Below, one piece after another: positions 10,175-19,701 of a stretch of DNA of 64,000 bases. Below the pieces are notes generated by a model. The model saw only the letters and a list, made by a program, of their open reading frames with translations. It made no database searches and was not told the origin of the DNA. Positions within the stretch are counted from its first letter, which is position 1, and each line of letters begins with the position of its first letter. The position numbers and the translations under genes were made by a program. This DNA comes from Lachnospiraceae bacterium (GTDB lineage Bacteria > Bacillota > Clostridia > Lachnospirales > Lachnospiraceae), in the NCBI GenBank assembly GCA_949383255.1, contig CASJPF010000019.1:1-64000 (forward strand). Direction: 5' to 3'.

Positions 10175-10200
10175 GAGTAGGGAAGATGAGACTTCCCTAC
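10175..10200. repeat. GAGTAGGGAAG hairpin repeat, copy 1
   Basis: GTAGGGAAG atgaga CTTCCCTAC; extended similarity to 25415-25444. Confidence 0.6.
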
Positions 10201-10256
10201 TTGATTTACATGTCAATGCAGAGGAAATATGCAAAAACAGGCAAATAGGAGTTAAC

Positions 10257-12185
10257 ATGAAAGAAATAATGGAACTAGTTCGATATACAAAAATTTCATA
10301 TTTAAGAAAACAGATAAAATGTTTTATATGGGTTCTACTAAACACTTTGCTTACATTAATATATCCAAGTTGTATCAGTTTTGTAATCGATCACGGTGTT
10401 GAAAAACGAGATATGTCAACAGTAGTTAACAGTGTAGTCATTCTACTGCTACTTGGTTTATTAATTATTCTCACAAACTACATACAACAACTTAAATACA
10501 CAAAACTTGGACGAGAAATATGTGAAAAACTAAAAAATAGAATTTTTCAGAAACTATGTAATACGAACTATAAATTTTGGAGTAAGAACAGGGTTGGAGA
10601 TATTTTAACGGTTATCAATACAGATATTTCTTCCGTAGAAAAGCTCTTCACTACAACAATAAATAATGCGATACTAAATAGCTTGTATTTTCTGGGAATC
10701 ATAATTATTCTGTTTTTATTAAATTATGTAATTGGCATTTGGATCAGCATATTGCTAATCGGCTTTATGATACTTCAAAGAAAAAATGGCAAAAAAATAA
10801 AAAATGGAATGACTGAACTAAGAACCAAAATGGGTATATTCAACTCAAACACTCAGGAAATGATCAGCAATATGCCAGACATCCAGTTGGTGTATCCTAA
10901 TAACAATTCATTATTCAGACTTGATAAAAAATCAAAAAATATGTTAAAGCTAGAAGGACTGGAAAATGAGCAGGCATATAAATATCTTTCATCAGTTATG
11001 ATTGTCGATGAAACAGACGAATTATTCAATAATATGAAGCAATCTGGTCTATTGGTAGATGAAAAAAAGTCTATTTCAAATAAAATAGAAGAAACAGCAG
11101 TGTCTCCTATGGGAGTTACATTAATGATTATTCAAGAGTGTAACCTGCGATGTACATATTGTTATGGAGAAGGTGGCGAATATCAAGATAGAGGAAAAAT
11201 GTCTCTGGATATTGCCAAAAAATCAATTGATTTTCTTATTGCCAATACTAAAAACAAAAATCTGCTGGTATGCTTTTTGGGCGGTGAGCCAATGATGAAC
11301 TTCCAACTAATTCAGGATGTTGTAGCTTATTGTGAAGAATATGAAAAGAAGCAGGAACTTCATTTCAGGTACACTATTACAACAAATGGAACAATCTGGA
11401 ATGAAGAGGTGGAGGAATTCTTCCGTAAAAACCAGTTTACAGTTCAGATTAGTATAGATGGAAAAAAGGAAGTTCATAATTGTAATCGCTGTTACGCAAG
11501 TGGAAAAGGCAGTTTTGATGTTATGGAAACAAATACAAGAAGTATGAGAAATGACGGTCTTGTATCTGGCAGAGCAACCCTAACTGCAACAAATCTGAAT
11601 TTAATTGATAATTTCAGATCACTTAATGAAATGAATCTTAATAGTATTCCAATGGCACCAGCACAAAATTTATTGTCTGATGAAGACTATGAAAAATTAA
11701 TAAAGGAAAACACTAAATTAGCAGAATACTTTCTGAAGTTGGTAAAAGATGGAGACTTTAAAACAGCTAAAAAGCTAAGAATCCTTATGTCAGGATTATA
11801 TAAAATACATAAGAGTGGCATAGAAAGAAATATACCATGTGGTGTAGGGAGTAGTAACATTGCTGTCGATATTAATGGTGATATCTTCCCTTGCCATAGG
11901 TTTGCAGCGAACAAAGAATATGTTATGGCAAATGTTTTAAGAGACACAGAAATGAACAACAAATCATTTTTAGAAGAAATAGACATAGATAAGCACGAAG
12001 AATGTAAAAAATGTTGGGTTAAAAATTTGTGTGCAGGAGGATGTCCCAATGAGAATCTTGTAAATGCAGGCAGTACTCAAAAATCTACGGAAAAAAGTTG
12101 TAAATTTATTCGCTCAATGTATAATGATTTAATTCATGTATATCTTGAACTAACATCAAATGATAAAAAACAACTTTGGGGCTAA
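10257..12185 (+). CDS. Chimeric protein: truncated ABC-exporter transmembrane domain fused to a radical SAM/SPASM peptide maturase
   Basis: N-term ABC TMD (FWSKNRVGDILTVINTDISSVEKLFTT); then IIQECNLRCTYCYGEGGEY (CxxxCxxC), CFLGGEPMMNF, and SPASM cysteines CGVGSSNIAVDINGDIFPCHRF..CKKCWVKNLCAGGCPNE. No Walker A/B. Start at MKEIMEL with AGGAG RBS. Confidence 0.82.
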   Translation: MKEIMELVRYTKISYLRKQIKCFIWVLLNTLLTLIYPSCISFVIDHGVEKRDMSTVVNSVVILLLLGLLIILTNYIQQLKYTKLGREICEKLKNRIFQKLCNTNYKFWSKNRVGDILTVINTDISSVEKLFTTTINNAILNSLYFLGIIIILFLLNYVIGIWISILLIGFMILQRKNGKKIKNGMTELRTKMGIFNSNTQEMISNMPDIQLVYPNNNSLFRLDKKSKNMLKLEGLENEQAYKYLSSVMIVDETDELFNNMKQSGLLVDEKKSISNKIEETAVSPMGVTLMIIQECNLRCTYCYGEGGEYQDRGKMSLDIAKKSIDFLIANTKNKNLLVCFLGGEPMMNFQLIQDVVAYCEEYEKKQELHFRYTITTNGTIWNEEVEEFFRKNQFTVQISIDGKKEVHNCNRCYASGKGSFDVMETNTRSMRNDGLVSGRATLTATNLNLIDNFRSLNEMNLNSIPMAPAQNLLSDEDYEKLIKENTKLAEYFLKLVKDGDFKTAKKLRILMSGLYKIHKSGIERNIPCGVGSSNIAVDINGDIFPCHRFAANKEYVMANVLRDTEMNNKSFLEEIDIDKHEECKKCWVKNLCAGGCPNENLVNAGSTQKSTEKSCKFIRSMYNDLIHVYLELTSNDKKQLWG

Positions 12186-12211
12186 CCCAATACTATGAAT
12201 AACACAAAAAT

Positions 12212-12250
12212 AAATTGAGTAGGGAAAGAAGAATCTTCCCTACTCAATTT
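12212..12250 (+). terminator. Terminator-like hairpin; copy 2 of the GAGTAGGGAAG hairpin repeat
   Basis: AAATTGAGTAGGGAA..TTCCCTACTCAATTT 15-bp perfect stem followed by a T-rich stretch, just after the rSAM ORF. Confidence 0.7.
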
Positions 12251-12396
12251 AGACTTTTTATTTGAGTGTGTAAAATAATTTCTGTAAATTAAGATCTTCT
12301 ATGATAAGTTATTATAAAGGATAGGTGTTTTTAGTTCACCTGCTTTTTACTATGCAAACGTTTGTTTTTTTCTGTCAACCCATATTAAGAAATTTT

Positions 12397-12594
12397 TCAG
12401 AAATCCTCCCCGTTGCGTGTTATGTCTTCTAGAATGAGTGCCTTTATTGCTCCCTGTACAGAAATGAAACGGCTGTATTTCTGTTTTTTGATCCATGCAA
12501 GGATGTCCTTGTCAGTTTTATAGTTCAGTTTCACCTGGGTAGTGTTTGATTCATCATATCTATTCTGGGCATCATATTTTCCACCATAAAACAT
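12397..12594 (-). CDS. Small protein, possibly ribbon-helix-helix type DNA-binding protein
   Basis: MFYGGKYDAQNRYDESNTTQVKLNYKTDKDILAWIKKQKYSRFISVQGAIKALILEDI; AAAAGGGG-type RBS; perfect palindrome just upstream. Confidence 0.5.
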   Translation of the reverse strand: MFYGGKYDAQNRYDESNTTQVKLNYKTDKDILAWIKKQKYSRFISVQGAIKALILEDITRNGEDF

Positions 12595-12626
12595 ATCCAC
12601 CCCTTTTCTATAGATATATACCTTGA

Positions 12627-12644
12627 CATAGGTGTACACCTATG
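12627..12644. promoter_or_regulatory. 18-bp perfect palindrome, candidate operator
   Basis: CATAGGTGTACACCTATG. Confidence 0.5.
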
Positions 12645-12655
12645 CTTGTACTGGC

Positions 12656-12982
12656 TTACTTGGGTAGTCTCCCTTCATACATGATGGACATCTCTCCATA
12701 GACTTTTCCCCAATTACAAATGGAAACTGTGCATTTCTTTACCACCTCAAAAGTTGCCAGATAAAGGGATTTCATCAAAGTCTGGGGACTTGAGAATACG
12801 CTCCGCTGTCTATTTAAACGACGGTAAGATGAATTCAACGACTTAATTACGTTTGTGGTATAAAATGCAGTCCTTGTATCTTTTGAAAACTTAAAAATCG
12901 TTGTAATGGCTTCCCAGTTATCATACCAGCGTCCCATCGCACCTAGATACTGTTCTTTCCACTTTTCTGTCACTTTCTCCAT
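12656..12982 (-). pseudogene. IS256/Mutator-family transposase C-terminal remnant
   Basis: WYDNWEAITTIFKFSKDTRTAFYTTNVIKSLNSSYRRLNRQRSVFSS is typical of the IS256 transposase C-terminus; the N-terminal catalytic part is missing. Confidence 0.85.
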
Positions 12983-13024
12983 TTTTTGTGCATATTGTTT
13001 TTTCTTCTTACTATATCTATTATT

Positions 13025-14965
13025 TTATTTCCTCAATACTGCATACCGCACAACTGCAAACACCGTAGCTGCAAACACCACAAGTCCACCCACAATGCCT
13101 GTATCCATCACTGCAGACAAATCAATTCTATCCGCCACACCGACAACTGCAAGCACCGCAAGCAATATTCCCACAAGTCCTTCACCTGCAATTAATCCAG
13201 AACAAAACAAGATGCCACTTCCAGCCTCACTATCCATATCTGTGTTGACCGCCCTTCTGGACACCGCATAGCGCACCAAACCACCCGCCATAATCGGCAC
13301 CGAAAGTTTTAGTGGCAGATACAATCCAATTGCCACTGGAAGCACTGGAATACCAAAGATTTCAATGACAACCGCAATAAACACTCCAATCCACACGAGC
13401 GTCCACGGAAGATTTCCATCCATCACGCCCTCCACAATCATTTTCATCAAAGTGGCCTGTGGCGCAGAAAGTTCCGCAGAACCAAAACCCCAAGCCGAAT
13501 CGAGAAGAAGCATCACCCCGCCAATTGTAACCGCAGAGACCGCAGCGCCAATCAGCTCGCCAAGCTGCTGTCGCCGTGGTGTTGCACCCAAGATATACCC
13601 TGTCTTTAAATCCTGCGATGTATCGCCGGACATTGCCGCGATAATACAGATGACAGAGCCAATTGCTATCGCGCCTGTCATGCCATGAGCGCCGCTATCT
13701 CCTGTAGATTTTAGTACCATTGTCGCAAACAAAAGTGTTGCAATCGCCATGCCAGACACTGGATTATTGCTGCCGCCCACAAGTCCCACCATTCTTGAGG
13801 AGACCGCGGAAAAGAAAAAACCAAACACGGCAATCAAAATCGCACCTAAAAAAGAAACTGGAATATCTGGGAATATTGCAATTGCCAAAATAATCAAAAC
13901 AATTGCACCAAGTACAATTTTCATGTTCAAGTCGAGAGCGGTTCGTTTTGTTTTCGCATTGTTATCTGCGCTGCTGCCATAAAGTCCTTTTATAGCCTCA
14001 CGAAAAGTCATTACAATCAGCGGAAGTGACTTCACAAGACTGATAATACCGCCTGCCGCGACAGCTCCTGCTCCAATATATCGAATGTAATTGCTCCAAA
14101 TAGCATTCGCCCCTCCTTTTATAAACATTTGTGTAATTGGTTCTGTTCCGGGATAGAGAATTGTCTCCCCGCCAAACGCTATAATCGCAGGTATCAATAC
14201 AAACCATCCTAAAATACCACCCGCAAAGAGATAGGAAGAAATTTTTGCTCCACAGATATACCCCACCCCGACAAGCGCTGGATAAATTTCTGTAGAAAAC
14301 TCTGTCCTAAGCGTTTGAACCCGCATTGTAATTGTACTTGGCACCACTTTCAAACCGTCCACAACAAATTTTATCAAAGCTGCAATCCCCATTCCAGCAA
14401 AGACAGCGCGTGCTGAAGTACCCCCTTTTTCCCCAGCAAGCAATACTTCTGCACACGCCGTTCCTTCAGGATATGGAAGTGCACCATGCTCCTTGACAAT
14501 CAGTGCATTTCGCAGCGGAACCATAAACAAAACACCGAGAAGTCCCCCTAAAAGTGCTGTCAATGAGATAGAAAGCATTCCTGGACGGCTGCTGACACCC
14601 TCCTTTGCCCACAGAAAAAACACTGGCATTGTAAAAATTGCTCCCGCGGCGAGAGATTCTCCCGCTGAGCCAATGGTTTGTACCATATTGCTCTCCAAAA
14701 TAGATTTTCTGCGCAGCACAATCCGCAACACTCCCATTGAGACAACCGCCGCCGGAATGGATGCGGATACAGTCATTCCCACACGTAATCCAAGGTAAGC
14801 GTTGGCGGCGCCAAATACCACTGCGAGCAAAACTCCTATCATCACCGATGTCACAGTCAATTCTGGAGGTGTTTGCTCTGCTGGAACATAAGATTGAAAC
14901 TCTAATTCTTTTTTGTTGCTGTCGTGCTCCTTCTCGATATCCATTTTCCCTGCTCCTTTTTTCAA
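13025..14965 (-). CDS. OPT family oligopeptide transporter
   Basis: ELTVTSVMIGVLLAVVFGAANAYLGLRVGMTVSASIPAAV and many TM segments; DTSQDLKTGYILGATPRRQQ. Confidence 0.92.
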   Translation of the reverse strand: MKKGAGKMDIEKEHDSNKKELEFQSYVPAEQTPPELTVTSVMIGVLLAVVFGAANAYLGLRVGMTVSASIPAAVVSMGVLRIVLRRKSILESNMVQTIGSAGESLAAGAIFTMPVFFLWAKEGVSSRPGMLSISLTALLGGLLGVLFMVPLRNALIVKEHGALPYPEGTACAEVLLAGEKGGTSARAVFAGMGIAALIKFVVDGLKVVPSTITMRVQTLRTEFSTEIYPALVGVGYICGAKISSYLFAGGILGWFVLIPAIIAFGGETILYPGTEPITQMFIKGGANAIWSNYIRYIGAGAVAAGGIISLVKSLPLIVMTFREAIKGLYGSSADNNAKTKRTALDLNMKIVLGAIVLIILAIAIFPDIPVSFLGAILIAVFGFFFSAVSSRMVGLVGGSNNPVSGMAIATLLFATMVLKSTGDSGAHGMTGAIAIGSVICIIAAMSGDTSQDLKTGYILGATPRRQQLGELIGAAVSAVTIGGVMLLLDSAWGFGSAELSAPQATLMKMIVEGVMDGNLPWTLVWIGVFIAVVIEIFGIPVLPVAIGLYLPLKLSVPIMAGGLVRYAVSRRAVNTDMDSEAGSGILFCSGLIAGEGLVGILLAVLAVVGVADRIDLSAVMDTGIVGGLVVFAATVFAVVRYAVLRK

Positions 14966-15018
14966 CTTATATAAATAATGTCTTTGCTAATATATTTCCT
15001 TTCCGCGTCTGTGCGTAT

Positions 15019-15067
15019 AAAAAAGCTTAGCAATATTTTATTTTGTATTAAATATCGCTAAGCTTTT
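15019..15067 (-). terminator. Terminator between the OPT gene promoter region and the histidine kinase gene end
   Basis: AAAAAGCTTAGCaATATTT...AAATATcGCTAAGCTTTT. Confidence 0.75.
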
Positions 15068-15105
15068 CTCATTCTTATATATAGACTTGACAATATGGCA
15101 AGAGA

Positions 15106-17382
15106 TTATGTATCCCACTCCAACACTGCCTTAAACAAATCGCCGTCAATTTCAACGTAGAACCTGCCGCCTTGCAACTCAGAAAAACTCTTGGCAATTG
15201 CAAGCCCAAGTCCGCTTCCTTCCGTGTTGCGCGATACGTCACCGCGCACAAAGCGCTCTGTCAAATCTGTCGGCGTGACGGTCAACTCCTGCGCCGAAAT
15301 ATTTTTCATCTCAATATGGATTGTGCGCTGTCCCTCCTTAATAATAATCACTCTTGCCAACACATAGACACGGGTGTTCGTCAGGGCATATTTCATCACA
15401 TTAATGTACAAATTTTCAAAAATCCGGTATGTTTTCTGACTGTCAAGCTGCAAAATAATCTTCTCCTCAGGAAGGTCAAATCGCATATCAAGGCCATTTT
15501 TTATCATTTGATCTTCGTGTTCGAGATACACCTGACGCATCAGATTACAGATATCTACCGCAACTAATTCTAACCGCACATTGCCGCTGCTCGCTTTGCT
15601 AATTTCAAACAGATCTTCAATCAATACTTTTAATCGCAGCGACTTGCGTTCTAATGTGTTCAGATAGGATTTGCGCTGTTCTGGCGTGACATTTTCTTCC
15701 TTTAATAAATCTACATAGGTAATAATTGCTGTAAGTGGTGTCTTTAAGTCATGCGAAACATTTGTGATAAGCTCTGTTTTCATGCGCTGACTGCGCACTT
15801 CCTCATCAACTGCCTTACCAAAACCATTCTGTATCTGATACAGTTCATTTTTATAGCTCTCAAAGATCCCAAAATCCTCTGCAAGTTTATTGTCAAATCG
15901 TCCTTGTGCAATCGCGTTTGTAGCGTTTAACAAACTGTTGTACTGGGTTTGTATCTTGCTAAGATAACGTTTTAAGACCAAGTAGAGCAGTAACGAGTAC
16001 AATATTAATCCAAAAATCCCAACAAACCAGAAGCAGCTTAGCAAAGATGTAACAATAAGTTGAAATATTATAATTCGTTTTAGCGGATTGATTACATCTT
16101 TGTTCAGTCCTTCAATTGACATCGCCGCCTTCCACTTCTCTAAAATATGTCGGCAAAATCCTTTAATTTCATTCCAATAACGATAAATCAAACTTCTTTT
16201 TCTAAGAAATGGCAAAAACCCTGAAAACAACTCTCGCACACTCAAAAGCCCCCAATACCACGCACCAAACAAAATGACCATCGCGACAAATATTATAAAA
16301 AAGACACCTTCTTCCGACGTTCCTACCACTTCACTAAAATAATAGACTAACTCTACTACTGTCGTATTTAGGCCAATTGACAGAATCCCCAAAACCAGAA
16401 AAATTAATTCTGCCGAAAACCGGGAGCCTGCCGTATCCGCAGTCAACTGCGATTTACACCGCGCAATAATAAAGAAAAGTATTGTGATAATACCCAGAAT
16501 GGTAAGATATAGATTGCCAATACCAAGTAAACGATACGTAAATTGCCTGTCGTATACACCAATAACCCACTCTGACGAAGATGTGAACACCTGTATCCAC
16601 GGAAACTGTTCTTTTTGCTCTTCAGTCATAGCATAGATAAACACCACATCTTGCGGATTCTTCTGCGTGACTGTCATTTTCCCATTTGCCATATTGTCTT
16701 CATCTACCAACACATAATGGCTCACTTTCTCGTAGTCATTCAGCAAAAGAGTATCCTTTGAATTTGCCACGAGCTGCACATTCTTTAAAAACTGTTCCAC
16801 ATTGCTGCCACCAACTTTTATATTGGAGATCCTACCATTTTTATCATAATAGAGCACCAAGTAATAGGTATAGATTGAATTGTCCCCATCTTTTAACAGC
16901 TCCGGCTCTCTGGCAGTATTTTTCAAAATTGTCTGTGTCGTTTCATCAATGACACAATAATCTAAATTCATTGCAAGATTTGATACATAATGGTCGTTCA
17001 CCCTTGACACATTCCTGTTCAATTTTTCAATCATATATGTTTTAAGTTGTTCTCCATTTCCCATATACTCCGCCTCATTGCCAACATAATTATCTCGTTC
17101 AACTTTCTCTATTGGCTCCTGTGAAAATGTGAGATACAACTCTTCAAGCTGCGCATCCTTTCCGCTCTTTTCCAACACTTCAGGATAGAGCACATAGTTA
17201 CTCTGAAACAATATTTCTATAAAGTCCTCCTGTTCAAATCCATTGCCTGTCTCCGCATAATAATTGTCTACTCTATCCTTGTAAGATGCCGCAAACCATG
17301 CAAAGATAGCCGCTGCTGTTATCACAAGGATCGCTGCTGTGCGCAGCGCCTTTTTATTGTTTTTCAATCTTGTATCCAACAC
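15106..17382 (-). CDS. Membrane sensor histidine kinase
   Basis: ELITNVSHDLKTPLTAIITYVDLL H-box; GSGLGLAIAKSF G box; large extracytoplasmic region. Confidence 0.9.
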   Translation of the reverse strand: MLDTRLKNNKKALRTAAILVITAAAIFAWFAASYKDRVDNYYAETGNGFEQEDFIEILFQSNYVLYPEVLEKSGKDAQLEELYLTFSQEPIEKVERDNYVGNEAEYMGNGEQLKTYMIEKLNRNVSRVNDHYVSNLAMNLDYCVIDETTQTILKNTAREPELLKDGDNSIYTYYLVLYYDKNGRISNIKVGGSNVEQFLKNVQLVANSKDTLLLNDYEKVSHYVLVDEDNMANGKMTVTQKNPQDVVFIYAMTEEQKEQFPWIQVFTSSSEWVIGVYDRQFTYRLLGIGNLYLTILGIITILFFIIARCKSQLTADTAGSRFSAELIFLVLGILSIGLNTTVVELVYYFSEVVGTSEEGVFFIIFVAMVILFGAWYWGLLSVRELFSGFLPFLRKRSLIYRYWNEIKGFCRHILEKWKAAMSIEGLNKDVINPLKRIIIFQLIVTSLLSCFWFVGIFGLILYSLLLYLVLKRYLSKIQTQYNSLLNATNAIAQGRFDNKLAEDFGIFESYKNELYQIQNGFGKAVDEEVRSQRMKTELITNVSHDLKTPLTAIITYVDLLKEENVTPEQRKSYLNTLERKSLRLKVLIEDLFEISKASSGNVRLELVAVDICNLMRQVYLEHEDQMIKNGLDMRFDLPEEKIILQLDSQKTYRIFENLYINVMKYALTNTRVYVLARVIIIKEGQRTIHIEMKNISAQELTVTPTDLTERFVRGDVSRNTEGSGLGLAIAKSFSELQGGRFYVEIDGDLFKAVLEWDT

Positions 17383-18061
17383 CCCACACCACCTTTAAAT
17401 ACTTCGGATCATTCGGATTAATCTCAATCTTTTCTCGAATTTTCCTGACATGCACCATAATTGTATTGGTATTAATCGCCTGCTCATTCCACACCCGTTC
17501 ATAAATTTCGTCAGCGCTAAACACCCTGCCTGGATTTTTCATTAACAGCAATAAAATTTTAAACTCAATAGGCGTCAGCTTCACCAGATTGCCATCAACA
17601 CTGACTTCCACAGTATCTTCATTTAGTTCCAAACCGCCAATAATGTGTATCCTATCCTGATTTTCCTGTCCCGTCACCGCATCGAGATATCGTTTGTAAC
17701 GCCGCAAATGAGAATTGACACGCGCAAGTAATTCCATTGTTGTAAACGGCTTCGTCACATAGTCGTCCGCTCCCATATTTAACCCCATAATCTTATCAAC
17801 TTCCTCCGACTTTGCAGAGAGCATAATCACAGGAAACTCATATCCTTTTTCCCGCACCTTCATCATCATAGTAATACCATCCATGCGCGGCATCATAATA
17901 TCCACTATTGCAAGATGAAATTCCTCCGACTCAATCTTTTGCAGCCCTTCAAAGCCATCTGCTGCCTGTGTCACACTGTAACCCTGATTTTTCAAATAAA
18001 TCTCTATCCCCTCCCGAATTTCCTTGTCGTCCTCGACAATCAAAATATGATATGACTCCAT
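17354..18061 (-). CDS. OmpR-family response regulator
   Basis: HILIVEDDKEIREGIEIYLKNQGY..LAIVDIMMPRMDGITMM..; winged helix. Confidence 0.92.
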   Translation of the reverse strand: MESYHILIVEDDKEIREGIEIYLKNQGYSVTQAADGFEGLQKIESEEFHLAIVDIMMPRMDGITMMMKVREKGYEFPVIMLSAKSEEVDKIMGLNMGADDYVTKPFTTMELLARVNSHLRRYKRYLDAVTGQENQDRIHIIGGLELNEDTVEVSVDGNLVKLTPIEFKILLLLMKNPGRVFSADEIYERVWNEQAINTNTIMVHVRKIREKIEINPNDPKYLKVVWGVGYKIEKQ

Positions 18062-18299
18062 GTTTTTATCCCCCTTTTCATAATATATCTTATCAGAAGT
18101 TGCCCTTTACTTCCGATAAAAGGCACTGCTCTTTGCGCCGTGCATCTGACTATAAGAAGCTGTCCTTGCTTCTTATAGGATAGCCTCTCGAAACTAAGAA
18201 CCTATTTATCAATCTTAGGAACTGTCCCCAAAATGATTTGTCATGCGCAATTGATTAACAATTTTGCCCTCTCAATACTGCTGCCGAATATAATATATC

Positions 18300-18443
18300 G
18301 TTACTATTCACAGTCGAAATACACATGAACTACGCATTTACGACCCAATACAGTGGATTGCGCAAGCATTTGCGCCTCGCCGCGGGCGACTTTTCATGCG
18401 CAAATGCTGTTGCTATAAACAGCCGGAAGCTGTGAACAATAAC
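18300..18443. repeat. 144-bp structured TIR element of the GTTAC family
   Basis: GTTACTATTCACAG ... CTGTGAACAATAAC ends; flanks AATATATC / AGTATATC (7/8 match); internal GCATTTGCGC/GCGCAAATGC stem enclosing TCGCC/GGCGA. Confidence 0.6.
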
Positions 18444-18489
18444 AGTATATCACGAATCTTGCAGAATAGGAAATTGCCACACTCGAAAT

Positions 18490-18996
18490 CTACAAATACT
18501 GAAACACTGCGTCACCCAAGAGATAACCTGCGCCGACAAAAACTAGATTCCACAGAAATACGCCAAGTGCAGAGCTAATGGTATATTTTACAAAATGAAT
18601 TTTCAGCACACCTGCTGGTATAGAAATCAGCGTTCGTACCATTGGAATCAATTTTCCAATAAAAATTCCAAAACAACCTTTTTCCTGTATGATCTGAAAG
18701 TTTTTCTCAATCGCAGGGCGATGTTTGGGAAACTTCTTTAAATATTTGTCCAATATTAGACTGCCTCCCGCATACCCCACAAAATATAATATCCAACTTC
18801 CAAGAACACCTGCTAAGAGCGTGATCACCATCACCCAGAAAAAGTTAATATTTCCGCGTGCTGCCCAAACGCCCGACAGTGGCATAATAATTCCTGATGG
18901 AAATCCTGGCAGATTCATATACTCCAGCAAAACAACAATGAAAATTGCAATTGCCCCATATTGAGTAAAATAGCAAGTGAACGTCTCCAGATCCAT
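18490..18996 (-). CDS. DedA family membrane protein
   Basis: EYMNLPGFPSGIIMPLSGVWAARG..GSWILYFVGYAGG..FIGKLIPMVRTLISIPAGV. Confidence 0.88.
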   Translation of the reverse strand: MDLETFTCYFTQYGAIAIFIVVLLEYMNLPGFPSGIIMPLSGVWAARGNINFFWVMVITLLAGVLGSWILYFVGYAGGSLILDKYLKKFPKHRPAIEKNFQIIQEKGCFGIFIGKLIPMVRTLISIPAGVLKIHFVKYTISSALGVFLWNLVFVGAGYLLGDAVFQYL

Positions 18997-19187
18997 AAAA
19001 ACACCTTCCTCTTTTGTTTTCCTTTTAATAGTCATAGACTACCAGCGAAAACGAAAAAAGAAGGTGTATGAAATCGAAAGATTTTCTTAAAATTATTGAT
19101 GATTTTTCCACAAAATAAAAAATATTTCTTTTCCTTTCAGAATATGGTAAAATAGAAAACAAATAAAATCTTGGAGGTAACATTGAT

Positions 19188-19679
19188 ATGGAAACTGTTG
19201 TTTGTTTTCACAATCCAGAGGAGATAAACGGATATCTCAGCAATTGGTATTTAGCGGATTTTTCTGTAGATGGGATTCAATATTCTTCTATGGAACAGTA
19301 CATGATGTATCAGAAGGCATTGCTTTTTCAGGATATGGAGATCGCAAAGCAGATATTAAACACATCAAATGTAGGAAAAATAAAAGCATTGGGCCGATCT
19401 GTGAAAAATTATGAAGATATCATCTGGAATGGTATGCGGCAAATTATTGTCTATCAAGGATTACTGCAAAAATTTCAACAAAACACGGAACTGAAAGAAA
19501 AACTTCTGGCCACGCAAGAGCATCTGTTAGCGGAGTGTGCCGTGCAAGATAAAATTTGGGGTATTGGACTTTCTATGAAAGATGAACGACGCCTGCATCT
19601 TGATAAATGGCAAGGTCAAAACTTATTGGGCTTTTCTTTAATGTGTGTACGCTCTGCATTAAAACAGTCCACAAAATAA
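19188..19679 (+). CDS. NADAR family protein (YbiA-like)
   Basis: GYLSNWYLADFSVDGIQYSSMEQYMMYQKALLFQD..MRQIIVYQGLLQKF..WGIGL..LLGFSLMCVR. Confidence 0.88.
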   Translation: METVVCFHNPEEINGYLSNWYLADFSVDGIQYSSMEQYMMYQKALLFQDMEIAKQILNTSNVGKIKALGRSVKNYEDIIWNGMRQIIVYQGLLQKFQQNTELKEKLLATQEHLLAECAVQDKIWGIGLSMKDERRLHLDKWQGQNLLGFSLMCVRSALKQSTK

Positions 19680-19701
19680 AATTTTTAAAAGGGTGAGAGC
19701 A

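Noticed and set aside
10119-10256. N-terminal extension of the rSAM chimera (MHTDVETKCAAKAARVRHMSREDETSLLD...)
   Set aside because: Begins in the terminator of the upstream gene and translates a dispersed hairpin repeat; the same peptide appears in ORF 25236-25604. A good RBS precedes MKEIMEL.
10120-12400. RiPP precursor peptide for the radical SAM/SPASM protein
   Set aside because: Looked for a short Cys-rich ORF with an RBS on both sides of the maturase and found none; absence is reported instead.
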